Below are positions 31,835 to 41,482 of a stretch of DNA of 64,000 bases, piece by piece. Source of the DNA: Desulfosudis oleivorans. Lineage in GTDB: Bacteria > Desulfobacterota > Desulfobacteria > Desulfobacterales > SURF-7. The notes under the pieces are model-generated. The model made no database searches. It saw only the letters and a list, made by a program, of their open reading frames with translations, and was not told the DNA's origin. The translations under genes were made by a program, and so were the position numbers. The first letter of the stretch is position 1. Each line of letters opens with the position of its first letter. The DNA lies in assembly GCA_020723325.1 (NCBI GenBank), contig DYJD01000001.1:358407-422406 (forward strand), written 5' to 3'.

Positions 31835-34800
31835 CTATTCCGCCGGTTCCGGTTTGCTTCGGCCTATTTTATAGCCGTGGGCGTGTTCCCAGCGTTTATC
31901 CATGAAGTACAGAATCGGAACCGTCATCCGCGAAAAAAGCAGGGAAGCGATCTCACCGGCCATGAGGGCAATGGCCAGCCCCTGGAAAATTGGATCGAAC
32001 AGGATCACGGAAGCCCCCACCACCACGGCCGCGGCCGTAAGCATCATGGGCCGGAAGCGCACGGCTCCGGCATCCACCACGGCCTGGTCAAGGGGCATCC
32101 CCTCCCGAAGGCGCAGTTCGATGAAATCCACCAGAATGATGGAATTGCGCACCACAATGCCGGCCCCGGCAATGAAACCGATCATGGAGGTGGCCGTGAA
32201 AAAAGCCCCCATGGCCCAGTGGGCCGGCAGGATTCCGATAAGGGAAAAGGGGATAGCCACCATGATCACCATGGGGGTGCTGAAACTCTGGAACCAGCCC
32301 ACCACCAGCACAAAGATCAACACCAGCACCACGGCAAAAGCGAGCCCCAGATCCCGGAAGACTTCATAGGTGATATGCCATTCGCCGTCCCATTTCATGG
32401 CCAGACGGCGATCACTCTTGGGCAGGCCGGCGGTGTGCTGTTCGATGCGGTAGCCTTCAGGCAACTCAAGCGTGTCGATTTTTTTCTGCATCTCCAGGAT
32501 GGCATAGACCGGGCTTTCCTTGGCGCCGGCCACATCGCCGATGACATACACCACCGGCATGAGGTTTTTATGGTAGATGCTGCGGTCGGCGGCCACTGGT
32601 TTTGACTGCACCACAGCCGACAAGGGCACCAGGCTGCCGTCGGCGGCGTGCAGCTTGATGGTTTCCAGGCGCTGGATATCGGCGCGTTCGGCCAGGGGCA
32701 GGCGCAGGGTGACAGGCACATCCTCACGTTCCCGGGGTTGATGCAGGAGCCCCACCTGGCGGCCGCCTAGGGCCAATTCCAGGCTGGCGGCTATCTGCTG
32801 CACGCTGATGCCGTGCAGGGCCGCTTTTTCGCGGTCCACCTGCAGGTTATAGCGCGGATATTCCTCTTCCATGAACCAGTCCACATCCACCACGCCGGGG
32901 GTGGTTTCAAAGATGGTGCGGATCTGCTCCGCCAGTTCCCGCTGGCGCTCATAATTCGGGCCGTATATCTCCGCCACCAGGGTGGACAGCACCGGCGGAC
33001 CAGGGGGAACCTCAGCCACCTTGATGCGCGCCTCATGGCGCCGGGCGATTTCTTCCAGGGGCGGCCGCACCCTTTTCGCGATTGCATGGCTTTGTTGGCT
33101 GCGGCGGCTTTTGCCGGCCAGATTGACCTGAATGTCGGCCAGGTAGGGTGCCTTACGCAAATAGTAGTGTCGCACCAGCCCGTTAAAATTAAAGGGGCCG
33201 GAAGTGCCCACATGCACCTGGTAATCAATGACTTCGTTCACCGTGGCAAGATAATCCCCCATTTCCAGGGCTACTGCACTGGTGGCTTCCAGGGTGGCGC
33301 TTTCCGGCAGGTCGATGATCACCTGGAATTCGCTTTTGTTGTCAAAGGGCAGCATCTTGACTTTGACCAGTTCGAGTCCCACCAGGGCGCAGGCCGCCAG
33401 CAGCAGGCCCACTACCAAGGCCAGAAAGGCCCAGCGCAAGCGGGTGTTGTGGAGCAGGGGATTCATCACCTTTCGGTAAAGCCGTGTGCTCCAATCCTCC
33501 TGGGTTTCATGCCCGGCCGGATGATGAGCCTCGGCCTTGAGCAAACGCACCGCGGCCCAAGGGGTTACGATAAAGGCCACGATCAGGGAAAAAACCATGG
33601 CCGCCGAGGCGCCCACCGGAATGGGCCGCATGTAGGGCCCCATCAGGCCGCCCACAAAGGCCATGGGTAGGATGGCGGCGATAACGGTGAGGGTGGCCAG
33701 AATGGTGGGATTGCCCACTTCATCCACGGCTTCCACGGCCACATGGAAACGATTGCGGCCTTGGTTGTGGGGCAGGTGGTAATGGCGTACCACGTTTTCC
33801 ACCACCACGATGGCATCGTCCACCAGGATACCGATGGAAAAGATGAGGGCAAACAAGGTGATGCGGTTGAGGGTATAGCCGTATAAGAAGAATATCGCCA
33901 TGGTCAGGGCCAGGGTCACGGGAATGGCCAGGGCCACCACGCCGGATTCCCGGCGTCCCAGGGTGATCCAGATCAGCAGGGTGACCGAAATCACGGCAAT
34001 GGCCATGTGCCAGAGCAGTTCGTCGGATTTTTCCTTGGCGGTTTCTCCATAGTGACGGGTGATGGTCATGTGCAGATCGTCCGGCAAAACACTGCCGCGG
34101 ATATTCTCCACACGTTGCAACACTTTTTCCGCCACGCTTATGGCATTGGCGCCCTTGCGTTTGGCCACGGTGAGGGTGACGGCGGCATGGGCGCCCGGGT
34201 CAGCCTTGGTTTCTTTGCCGGCCGGCCCTTGGCCGAAAAAGACATACTGATCCGGTTCCTGGGGACCGTCGCGGATTTCCGCCACATCTTCCAGGTACAC
34301 CGGCCGGCCGGCGAAATTGCCCAGGACCACCCGCTGAACATCCTCAAGGGTCTGCAGAAATCCGCCGATATGCACCGTCACCTGGCCGTCCTTGGAAGGA
34401 TAGGACCCGGCCTCGGCCGCCTGGTTGGCGGATTGGACCAGCATGGCCGCTTGTTGCAGATCAATACCGGATGCGGCCAGGCGCACCGGATCCAGCAGTA
34501 CTTCCACAGACCGGCGGGCTCCGCCGATGAGGCTGGTAATGGAAACATCCGGTTCGGCCTTGATGGTGTTTTCCACTTCCGCCGCCACCCGGCGCAGCAT
34601 GAAATGATCGTAATTCTCACCCCAGAAAGTCAGGGCCAGGATGGGGACATCGTCGATATAGCGCGGCTTGATCAGGGGCGGGCTAACAGCATAGGGGATG
34701 CGGTCGAAATTGGAGGTCAGCTTGGATTGCAGACGCACAATGCTTTTTTCCTCATCCTGGCCCACATAGAAACGCACCACCGCCATGCTCATTTCCGGCG

Positions 34801-35074
34801 CGGAAGTGGTGTAAACATATTCCACCCCCGGAATTTCCCAGAGCAGTTTTTCCATGGGGCTGGTGAGACGCTGCTCCACCTCCTTGGCCGAGGCTCCGGG
34901 CATGCGCACGAAAATGTCGATCATGGGCACCACGATCTGGGGCTCTTCCTCCCGGGGCAGGGCGATGACCGCCGCCAGGCCCAGTAAAATGGAGGCAACG
35001 ATCACCAGGGGGGTCAATTTGGAATCAATGAAAAAGCGGGCGATTTTTCCGGCAGCACCGATTATGGTATTCAT
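31835..35074 (-). CDS. RND-family efflux permease (AcrB/HAE1-like)
   Basis: This 1079-aa inner-membrane proton antiporter has the RND twofold layout: TM1, a large periplasmic loop (about 40-345), TM2-6, TM7, a second loop, and TM8-12. The proton-relay acidic pair is in TM4 ([16 protein letters not shown]). Acidic and metal-binding signatures of CzcA/CusA were not evident, so organic substrates are more likely, but this is uncertain. ATG 35074 overlaps the adaptor stop (ATGA). It is the last gene of the tripartite efflux operon. Confidence 0.93.
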   Translation of the reverse strand: MNTIIGAAGKIARFFIDSKLTPLVIVASILLGLAAVIALPREEEPQIVVPMIDIFVRMPGASAKEVEQRLTSPMEKLLWEIPGVEYVYTTSAPEMSMAVVRFYVGQDEEKSIVRLQSKLTSNFDRIPYAVSPPLIKPRYIDDVPILALTFWGENYDHFMLRRVAAEVENTIKAEPDVSITSLIGGARRSVEVLLDPVRLAASGIDLQQAAMLVQSANQAAEAGSYPSKDGQVTVHIGGFLQTLEDVQRVVLGNFAGRPVYLEDVAEIRDGPQEPDQYVFFGQGPAGKETKADPGAHAAVTLTVAKRKGANAISVAEKVLQRVENIRGSVLPDDLHMTITRHYGETAKEKSDELLWHMAIAVISVTLLIWITLGRRESGVVALAIPVTLALTMAIFFLYGYTLNRITLFALIFSIGILVDDAIVVVENVVRHYHLPHNQGRNRFHVAVEAVDEVGNPTILATLTVIAAILPMAFVGGLMGPYMRPIPVGASAAMVFSLIVAFIVTPWAAVRLLKAEAHHPAGHETQEDWSTRLYRKVMNPLLHNTRLRWAFLALVVGLLLAACALVGLELVKVKMLPFDNKSEFQVIIDLPESATLEATSAVALEMGDYLATVNEVIDYQVHVGTSGPFNFNGLVRHYYLRKAPYLADIQVNLAGKSRRSQQSHAIAKRVRPPLEEIARRHEARIKVAEVPPGPPVLSTLVAEIYGPNYERQRELAEQIRTIFETTPGVVDVDWFMEEEYPRYNLQVDREKAALHGISVQQIAASLELALGGRQVGLLHQPREREDVPVTLRLPLAERADIQRLETIKLHAADGSLVPLSAVVQSKPVAADRSIYHKNLMPVVYVIGDVAGAKESPVYAILEMQKKIDTLELPEGYRIEQHTAGLPKSDRRLAMKWDGEWHITYEVFRDLGLAFAVVLVLIFVLVVGWFQSFSTPMVIMVAIPFSLIGILPAHWAMGAFFTATSMIGFIAGAGIVVRNSIILVDFIELRLREGMPLDQAVVDAGAVRFRPMMLTAAAVVVGASVILFDPIFQGLAIALMAGEIASLLFSRMTVPILYFMDKRWEHAHGYKIGRSKPEPAE

Positions 35075-36240
35075 CAGACCCCCTCCACTTTCGAACCGTT
35101 TTTTAGATCGGCCGGAACCGCACTGACATAGCGCTGGCCGGGGCTGATACCGGAAATGATCTCCACATGGTCGCCGTAAATCTTGGCTGTTCGCACCAGG
35201 CGGAAGCGGGCAATGCCGGCCGGATCGACAATATAAAGACCGGTGAGTTGCCCCTGGTCAACAAGGGCGCTCTGGGGCACCAGCAGCAGGCCGGCGCCGC
35301 CCACCGGCACAAAGACCCTGGCGAACATGCCGGATTTGAGGTCAGGCAGGTTTTCCGGCATGGCCACCTTGATTTGGAAGGAACGGCTGCGGGCGTCGGC
35401 TGTGGGAACAATTCGACCCACAACACCGGTGACTTCCAGATCATTCAGGGCCGGAACCTTGACTTTCATTTCCATGCCCACCTGAACCGCCTGGATGTGC
35501 TTTTCCGGCAGCACCAGTTCTGCGCAGAAACGCCCTTCCTGTTCAATGGTAACAAAGGGGGTTCCCGGCGTCGCCATATCACCGGCCTCGATCAATTTGG
35601 CGGTCACCCTTCCGCTGTAGGGCGCCCGCACCAGAGCGTCTTTTTCACTGACTTTAGCGGAGGAAAAAGCCGCCTCGACCTGTTGGACCCGGAAGCGCGC
35701 CGCTGCCACCTGGGCTTCGGCCTGGCTCAGAGCAGCCTGGGCCTGGCGGTGGCGGGCCGCGACCTCGTCATGTTCCTGCCGGGAGACGGAGTTCTCCTTG
35801 AGCAACTGCTGATAGCGCTGAAAAGTGGTGGCGGCCATTTCGGCTCCGGCCTTGGCTGATTCCCGGGCGGAAACCGCTGCGGCCTCGCCGCGCATGGCTT
35901 CCTGGACCGCGGCCTGGGCCTGGCTCATCTGGGCCGTAACCTGACGCTGGTCGAGGGTTACCAGAAGATCATCTTCCTTTACAAAGTCACCCTCGCGAAC
36001 ATGAACAGCCTTTACCGTCCCCATGAGCTTGCCGCTAACGGTGCTGACGCTGCGGGCCGTGAGGGTTCCCACCGCCTCATAGAACAACGGCTGCTGGCTG
36101 ACTTCCGCAACAGCGGTTTGGGCCTTGACCGCCGGTCCGGTTTTTTCCGCCGAGACTCCGGGTTCTATCTTTTCGCTGCAAGCGCTGAGTAACACCGGTA
36201 AGAAAAGGATTCCAAAAAGAAGGGTGGTTTGATATCGCAT
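35074..36240 (-). CDS. periplasmic adaptor (membrane fusion) lipoprotein of RND pump
   Basis: This 388-aa protein has a lipobox LLSAC at residues 17-21, so it is anchored to the inner membrane. Beta-barrel, lipoyl and hairpin domains follow in the normal order: [17 protein letters not shown], a long Ala/Gln/Glu-rich alpha-hairpin (about 95-195), then [20 protein letters not shown] and [20 protein letters not shown]. It bridges the RND permease and TolC. GGAG precedes the ATG. Upstream, the operon is broken by repeats and the four-helix-bundle gene. Confidence 0.94.
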   Translation of the reverse strand: MRYQTTLLFGILFLPVLLSACSEKIEPGVSAEKTGPAVKAQTAVAEVSQQPLFYEAVGTLTARSVSTVSGKLMGTVKAVHVREGDFVKEDDLLVTLDQRQVTAQMSQAQAAVQEAMRGEAAAVSARESAKAGAEMAATTFQRYQQLLKENSVSRQEHDEVAARHRQAQAALSQAEAQVAAARFRVQQVEAAFSSAKVSEKDALVRAPYSGRVTAKLIEAGDMATPGTPFVTIEQEGRFCAELVLPEKHIQAVQVGMEMKVKVPALNDLEVTGVVGRIVPTADARSRSFQIKVAMPENLPDLKSGMFARVFVPVGGAGLLLVPQSALVDQGQLTGLYIVDPAGIARFRLVRTAKIYGDHVEIISGISPGQRYVSAVPADLKNGSKVEGV

Positions 36241-36285
36241 GATTCACTCCAGCATTTAGGGTTGACTCGAAATTATTTTATATCC

Positions 36286-36808
36286 AGGTCGGGGTCGGAA
36301 TCGGTATCGAGTTTTTTGTCAACTTACTCCTCAATAGTGAGATCCAGTTCCTTTCCATACTCGCACAATTGCTCGTGTACCGCATAGCCACGCCGACCAA
36401 GCTTGGTCAGCATCGCCACAATCCGATCCAGAATATTTTTCGCTTCAGCGTTTTTTTCTGCCGGCATTGCCCCGCAGACTGAGAGAACATCCTGAACCGC
36501 AGCACATTCCAACGCAGATCCCCGGGCGATCTCGAAAAAACGTCTGCGATCACCCTCGGTGGCTTTTCCATTGCCTTCCGCAATGTTCAGTGGAATCGCC
36601 TGGGAAGCCCGAATAAGCTGTTCCTTTGCGTTGCGATGACCTTTTAAGCTCTCACAAAACCTGTAGACCCAGCCGACATACTCAATGGAAACTCGATAAA
36701 CATCCAACTGCTCGTGGCCAAAGCTCATTTGTTTCCTTTCAATTTGAAACTGTTTTTTTCTGTTAGATGCTTTTTCAACCCCGATACCGATAGCGACCCC
36801 GACCCCGA
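36286..36808 (-). mobile_element. family A palindrome opened by a four-helix-bundle gene
   Basis: A left half-arm (36286-36310, GGTCGGGGTCGGAATCGGTA) and a right half-arm (36779-36808, its reverse-complement type) flank the 134-aa gene at 36324-36728. In other copies the same arms are only about 25 bp apart. The gene thus sits in the loop of the palindrome, like 23S rRNA intervening sequences that carry an IVP gene. It looks like a coding, possibly autonomous, member of the repeat family. Confidence 0.6.
36324..36728 (-). CDS. four-helix-bundle protein (23S rRNA IVP / S23 family)
   Basis: This 134-aa protein has the family pattern: ELDVYRVSIEYVGWVY, KEQLIRASQAIPLNIAEGNGK, a middle FFEIARGSALECAAVQDVL and a last helix ILDRIVAMLTKLGRR. 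These proteins form a four-helix bundle related to Avd of diversity-generating retroelements. They are encoded in intervening sequences of 23S rRNA and in intergenic repeats, and their function is unresolved. AAAGGA precedes the ATG. The gene splits the efflux operon on the same strand. Confidence 0.88.
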   Translation of the reverse strand: MSFGHEQLDVYRVSIEYVGWVYRFCESLKGHRNAKEQLIRASQAIPLNIAEGNGKATEGDRRRFFEIARGSALECAAVQDVLSVCGAMPAEKNAEAKNILDRIVAMLTKLGRRGYAVHEQLCEYGKELDLTIEE

Positions 36809-36900
36809 TAATGGACGGGGGGAAGTAGCTGTTATCCCATTGCCCTCAAGAACCGACCGAGTCGTGATTTTTTTTGTTTTGCCTCAGCCATTCAACCTCT

Positions 36901-36996
36901 CGGGGTCGGGGTCGCTATCGGAATCGGAATCGGTATCGAGTTTTTTTTTGTTAGATTTTTTTTCGACCCCGATTCCGATAGCGACCCCGACCCCGA
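36901..36996. repeat. palindromic hexamer repeat, family A, copy 5
   Basis: Left arm 36901-36939 (with an extra GGAATC unit) and right arm 36964-36996 are inverted. It lies 48 bp after the tolC-like stop and 93 bp from the copy that holds the four-helix-bundle gene, so two copies sit in tandem. Confidence 0.9.
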
Positions 36997-37044
36997 TCAT
37001 GGACGGAAACACCCCATACCATCTCCGATCCCCTCAATTCACGA

Positions 37045-38397
37045 CTAATGAAAATTATGATCGATTGCCCCCGCCGCCAGTGCCAGTCCGATACGAGCAA
37101 TCTGATAATCATACCGGGCCTTGCAGTGCTGGGTTCTGGCTTGTTGATAAGCCACCTGGGCATCCAGCAGATTGACGATATTCAACAAACCGCTTTGATA
37201 GCGGTTGGCCACGATGCGCTGCGCTTCCTCGGCCTGGGCCGTGGCGGCTTCGGCCACGGCAATGCTCTGCCAGGCGCTCTGGGCCTGGAAAAAAGCCTGT
37301 TGGGTTTCCACCTGAACCCCCAGCCGGGCGTTTTCCCGCATGGCTTTCAGCTTTTGGAGCATGGCCTGGGCTGCTGCTTTCTGGGAAGAAATGCGCTGGC
37401 CGCTGTATAAATTCATGCGCACCACCGCCCCCAGGGTATAATTGTCGGCAGAGTCGTCATAGCTTTCACTGTTGCGTTCGTAATTGCCTTGCAGGGCCAG
37501 GGTGGGAAAATGGCCGGCACCGGCCCGGTCGATTTCGCGCTTGGCGATATCCTCCTGCAACTGGATTTGTTTCAAATCCGGGCGCTGTTCCAGGGCTTTG
37601 TTCACCCATTCTTCCAGGCTGCCTTCAGGGGGTGCCGCCTCCCCGCAGGCTTCAGGAACCACGGGCTCAGCCCCCATGAAAAGCCCCATATCGGCTTGCA
37701 GCCGCGCCTGGGAAATCTGCTCGGCGCTTTGGGCCTGAAAAAGCTGTTGGGCAAGATCGGCGATGCGCACCTGGGCGCGCAGCAAATCGCTTTTCACGGT
37801 CAGTCCCTCGGCGGACCGGTCCTCCACCACCTTGAGATGGGCCTTGGCGGTTTCCAAGGCCTGCTCGATGACCTTGCGGTTTTCGGCCGATAGCAGCAGG
37901 GCCGTATAATCAGCGGCAGTGCGGGCCGTAACCTGCTGGATACTGCGCTGCAGGGCGAGATCGGCAGCCGCGTGGTTGGTGCGGGCCTGGCTCCAGCCGA
38001 TCCAGCTTTGGCCGCCGTCAAAGAGCTGCCAGGAAAGGGTCAGGGCTGTGGTAAAATTGTTGACGGCGTCCGGGTAATTGAGGCGCTGGGGTGCGAAATC
38101 CGCCACTGTGACAGCTGTCTGGTTGAGCCTGGTGCCGAAGGCCCATAAGGGGCTGGTGGTGCGGCTGAAGGATTCGCTCACCTCTAACTGGGGCAGCAAG
38201 GGAGAGCGGGCCTGGTCCGCCTGGGCCACGGCTACATCCGTCTGGTGGCGGGCCGCCAGAACCTCCGGGTTGCGTTGCAAGGCCGCTTCAATGGCCGCGG
38301 CCATGCTGAGGGGCTCCGTTGCCGTCGCCATCGAAAGGGGGAAAACCAGCAGGCAAAACAGGATTAAAAAAAGGGGATTCATTTGTTTTTGTTTCAT
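37045..38397 (-). CDS. TolC-family outer-membrane efflux protein
   Basis: This 450-aa protein starts with a Sec signal (about 1-27, LFLILFCLLVFPLSMATA). Two outer-membrane efflux repeats follow, each with long helices: ALQRNPEVLAARHQTDVAVAQ opens the first and ALEQRPDLKQIQLQEDIAK the second. It would supply the outer-membrane channel for the adaptor/RND pair downstream. About 800 bp of repeats now separate it from the adaptor gene, so co-transcription may be reduced. AAAGGAG lies 12 nt before ATG 38397. Confidence 0.92.
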   Translation of the reverse strand: MKQKQMNPLFLILFCLLVFPLSMATATEPLSMAAAIEAALQRNPEVLAARHQTDVAVAQADQARSPLLPQLEVSESFSRTTSPLWAFGTRLNQTAVTVADFAPQRLNYPDAVNNFTTALTLSWQLFDGGQSWIGWSQARTNHAAADLALQRSIQQVTARTAADYTALLLSAENRKVIEQALETAKAHLKVVEDRSAEGLTVKSDLLRAQVRIADLAQQLFQAQSAEQISQARLQADMGLFMGAEPVVPEACGEAAPPEGSLEEWVNKALEQRPDLKQIQLQEDIAKREIDRAGAGHFPTLALQGNYERNSESYDDSADNYTLGAVVRMNLYSGQRISSQKAAAQAMLQKLKAMRENARLGVQVETQQAFFQAQSAWQSIAVAEAATAQAEEAQRIVANRYQSGLLNIVNLLDAQVAYQQARTQHCKARYDYQIARIGLALAAGAIDHNFH

Positions 38398-38575
38398 GTT
38401 GCCGTGTTTCTCCTTTTTGAGTAAATAAAAAGGAACGAACAGTCAGGGAAGGAGGCATTTCATCAATTCGACCCAAACCATAAGTCAGACACCGGAATCT
38501 GTCAACAAACGATTGGTTGGCCGGTCCTGTCCAAGGGGCAGGCTTCATCCATGCCATTAAAATACGAATGGTGAC

Positions 38576-39370
38576 ATGGACGATGCCCAATTCAAAATAT
38601 TGCTGACCTATCTCGGTCTCTCCTGGCAGGGATACCGGAAGGTCAGAAAGGGTGTCAAAAAACGGATCAGTCGCCACTTGCAGGAGCTGGGCTGTCGCAA
38701 TGTATCCGAGTACCTGCTTGCGCTAAAAGACCCGGTAGTGCGAGGAACGTGTGATGAACTGATGACAGTTTCCATCAGCCGTTTTTTCCGTGATCCCAGG
38801 TTATGGGAAGTCCTTGCCTCGGAAATTCTGCCGGAACTCCTTGCAGCAAACAATGATCGCCTGATGATCTGGTCCGCCGGCTGTGCCTGTGGTGAGGAGG
38901 TTTACACCTTGAAAATGCTGTGGGACAGCCTTGGGTCGACCTGCAATCTACCAAAGCTGCATATAACAGCCACGGATATAAACCCGATCTGCCTGGAGCG
39001 GGCACACATCGCAGATTATCCGCCAAGCAGTCTGCGCCAAACTCCAGCCAGGTTCCTGCCGCGCTATTTCCAGGAAGATCCGGCTTCGGGGCGCTTTACC
39101 GTAAAAGCCTTTCTCAAAAGCGACATTGAATGGCGGCTGCACAAACTGGGGGATGATCCGCCGGGCTTATATTTTCACATAATCTTTTTGCGGAACAATC
39201 TTCTAACCTACTATCAGGATCCATTCAGATCCGCTGTTTTTAAGCAGATCATGGATTGTCTGGTTAAAGACGGCTTGCTGATAATGGGCTGCCATGAAAA
39301 ATTGCCCCTTGAAATGAAAGATCTTCTTCCACATCCTTTGCTCCCCTACGTTTTCAAAAAGCGGGCATGA
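38576..39370 (+). CDS. CheR-type chemoreceptor glutamate methyltransferase
   Basis: This 264-aa protein has the CheR order: an N-terminal helical domain (1-75), then VSISRFFRDPRLWEVL (family motif TxFFRxPxxF), SAM-binding MIWSAGCACGEEVYTL, ITATDINPICLERA and FLRNNLLTYY (N and Y of the family NxLIYF). It methylates receptor glutamates, or belongs to a CheR-like alternative pathway. No other chemotaxis genes are near. The start ATG 38576 lacks a good ribosome-binding site. It diverges from the TolC gene and converges with the small selenoprotein candidate. Confidence 0.87.
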   Translation: MDDAQFKILLTYLGLSWQGYRKVRKGVKKRISRHLQELGCRNVSEYLLALKDPVVRGTCDELMTVSISRFFRDPRLWEVLASEILPELLAANNDRLMIWSAGCACGEEVYTLKMLWDSLGSTCNLPKLHITATDINPICLERAHIADYPPSSLRQTPARFLPRYFQEDPASGRFTVKAFLKSDIEWRLHKLGDDPPGLYFHIIFLRNNLLTYYQDPFRSAVFKQIMDCLVKDGLLIMGCHEKLPLEMKDLLPHPLLPYVFKKRA

Positions 39371-39439
39371 TCACCCCGAGCCCATGGGTGGATGGAAAAT
39401 AGATCTGTCTTTTGTCACGTCCTTCTTTTTTTATGCTAC

Positions 39440-39598
39440 CTACTGGGAAGCTTTGTTTCCTTCACCCTTTTTATTATCCTTGCTTGTCACCTGACAGGCA
39501 TCCCGCACTCAGGTGGACACGCCGAGTTTGGGCAGGATATACACCTGCAACACGAACCACAGGGCAATGATCACCCCGACTATGAGCATTTCTTTCAT
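39440..39598 (-). CDS. small candidate selenoprotein (in-frame TGA, Sec at residue 30)
   Basis: ATG 39598 is preceded by AAAGGA at 8 nt. The first 29 codons encode [29 protein letters not shown], a membrane anchor with a short tail. TGA (39509-39511) follows, and the frame stays open for 22 more codons, with a Cys five residues on (U-x4-C). The bases 9-27 after the TGA form a small hairpin with stem TGTC/GACA and loop AGGT, the GGU loop type of bacterial SECIS elements. A plain 29-aa peptide ending at TGA is the alternative. No partner gene remains nearby. Confidence 0.5.
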
Positions 39599-39781
39599 TT
39601 GATTATCCTTTCGCAAAATAAAGACTCACGCTTTTATCCGGCAGCTCTCGTTGCCTTTCTCCCTCTTATATCCCAACAAATGAGTGTTGTCTATGGTTCT
39701 GCCACTCCGTTTTTCCAGATACCAAATGGGGCAGGGTATGAGCGTTTTGAGGCTTCCATTGGCCGACGGCGTTTTCACCCT

Positions 39782-40630
39782 ATCCAGGGGGAGAGCGGCA
39801 CCGGCAAGGAACTGGTGGCGGGCGCCATTCACTTCAATGGCGCCAGGGCCGGCAGGCCGCTGGTGGCGGTCAATTGCAGTGCCTTGTCCGAGTCCCTGCT
39901 GGAAAGCGAGTTGTTCGGCCATGCCAGAGGCGCCTTTACCGGCGCCGTGCGGGACCGCATGGGACGCTTTGAGGAGGCCCACGGCGGTACCATTTTTCTG
40001 GATGAGATCGGTGAAATCAGCCCGTATATTCAAGTGAAGCTGTTGCGGGTTTTGCAGGAAAAGGAGATCCAGCGCGTGGGCGAGTCCAAAAGCCGGAAAA
40101 TCGATATCCGCATCATTGCCGCCACCAATTCGGATTTATACAGCCTGGTGAAAGGCGGGAAATTCCGGGAAGATTTGTACTACCGTCTGAAGGTGTTTCC
40201 CATCACGGTTTCCCCCTTGCGCGATCGCAAGGAGGATTTGCCGCTGTTGATCAGTCATTTTGTCCAGGTTCAGAATCGTAAGACCGGAAAACACATTAAA
40301 GGCGTTTCACCAACAGCCATGCGCATCATGCTGGATTACTCTTGGCCGGGGAATGTGCGGGAACTGGAAAATGCCGTGGAGCATGCTTTTGTGTTATGCG
40401 AAAAGGATGAAATCCACAACCTGGATCTGCCGGTGGAAATCCGTCAGACGGAATATCCGCCGAATCGGATACCGGCCGTGTTCGCCATGGGCAGCCCCGC
40501 CCGTCCGAAAATCATGCGGGAAACATCGCTGGAGCTGCTGGTGGAATGCGGCTGGAACAAGGCGGAAGTGGCCCGACGGCTGGGCCTGAGCCGCACGGCC
40601 GTGTGGAAATACATGGGGAAAACCAAAAGG
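39782..40630 (+). pseudogene. 5'-truncated sigma-54-dependent activator
   Basis: The frame enters homologous sequence exactly at the Walker A region [17 protein letters not shown] and continues through the GAFTGA loop ([15 protein letters not shown]), Walker B LDEIGEIS, sensor regions and the Fis-type HTH ([19 protein letters not shown]). The sensory domain and the first part of the AAA+ domain are missing; upstream sequence is antisense to the small selenoprotein gene and not protein-like. At its 3' end the frame runs into a group II intron remnant. It therefore looks like a fragment left by rearrangement, though the AAA core itself is intact. Confidence 0.8.
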
Positions 40631-40997
40631 TGCAATGGTAACAGCCTGATGGAAATAATAACGGACGTGAATGCGAGTTTGCGAGGATGGTTTGAGTATT
40701 TTAAACACAGCAACCGCTGGACATTTTCAGCGGTAGACGGATGGGTCCGACGCCGTTTGCGATCAATTCTACGGAAGCGCTCCAAGCGACGCGGAAAAAG
40801 TCGCGGCAGGGATCACAATCGCTGGACCAAGAAATTCTTTCTGGATTATGGGCTCTTTTGCCTTGAAGATGCACATAAATCCATGCTTCAGCCATCGTGA
40901 GGTAAAACCATCGACTGGAGAGCCGAGTGCGGGAAATCCGCCTGCTCGGTTCGGAGGGAGGGGCGACACAAATCAATGCGTCGTCCCTACCCCTATC
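40631..40997 (+). mobile_element. 3' remnant of a group II intron (maturase C-terminus plus domains V/VI)
   Basis: In frame with the activator fragment, residues after MGKTKR read [20 protein letters not shown], then [20 protein letters not shown] and [19 protein letters not shown] to the stop at 40900. This is the maturase (GIIM) C-terminus of bacterial group II intron reverse transcriptases. The RT domain and the 5' ribozyme domains are absent. Domain V lies at 40920-40952 and a domain VI-like hairpin ends near 40997. Confidence 0.85.
40920..40952 (+). ncRNA. group II intron domain V
   Basis: GAGCCGAGTGCGG-GAAA-TCCGC, then CTGCTCGGTTC folds into the standard 33-34-nt domain V: outer stem GAGCCGAG/CTCGGTTC, bulge, and inner stem capped by a GAAA tetraloop. 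It is the catalytic core piece of the ribozyme; without domains I-IV it cannot splice in cis. Confidence 0.85.
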
Positions 40998-41210
40998 AAA
41001 GGAGGAGATAGCCAAAAAAAACTGACCAAGACCTAAAATTTTTCGAAAATTTGCTGCCGTTGATTTCTGAACTCAATCCACCCTCATTATTTTTTTGAAA
41101 CGGATATTTTTAATGGGATTGCCCTGGCGTTTTTCGGTTTGATTCTTGGACTTGAATTGGTTAGAAGGGGCTGATTAAGGATTTTTGACCTTGCTCATCG
41201 TTTTGGCCTT
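40998..41210. other. spacer after the intron remnant, no gene seen
   Basis: No convincing reading frame, ribosome-binding site or strong hairpin. Sequence is AT-rich and ends at a REP-like element. Confidence 0.4.
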
Positions 41211-41236
41211 ATCGCGGGTGGAAGCCGCTCCCACAA
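41211..41236 (-). repeat. REP-like palindromic element, copy 2
   Basis: Reverse complement of the element at 12523-12550 (TTGTGGGAGCGGCTTCCA on the minus strand), with CGCGATAAG also conserved beyond it. Confidence 0.75.
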
Positions 41237-41332
41237 TGAAGGTCAGCCGAAACGAGGTCAACCGAAACGATGATTGAGACCGGCTTTTCTGTAAGGGAGC
41301 TTGAAGATTTTGATTTGCCATTTTAGTAAATG

Positions 41333-41442
41333 TCGTGCTCGTGCTTAGCGAAGCGGTAATCGTAATCGTAATCGAAAGACAAATCTGACTATTACATAAG
41401 TAGCCGATTACGAGTACGAGCAAGAGCAAGAGCAAGAGCAAG
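41333..41442. repeat. palindromic hexamer repeat, family B, copy 1
   Basis: Left arm 41333-41374 (TCGTGC and CGTAAT units) and right arm 41405-41442 (ACGAGT and CAAGAG units) are imperfect inverted repeats around a 30-bp spacer. It resembles copy 2 at 55496-55598 and lies 40 bp before the DUF2868 gene. Confidence 0.85.
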
Positions 41443-41482
41443 AAAAACGGTAGATATCCATAGAGCGAGGGCGGTAGTGGGC

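Noticed and set aside
39392..39781. Upstream extension of the sigma-54 activator frame as its N-terminus
   Set aside because: Not protein-like, and antisense to a better small gene with its own ribosome-binding site; homology begins only at Walker A.
41017..41170. Remaining 5' part of a group II intron
   Set aside because: No domain I-IV features; intron sequence ends near 40997.
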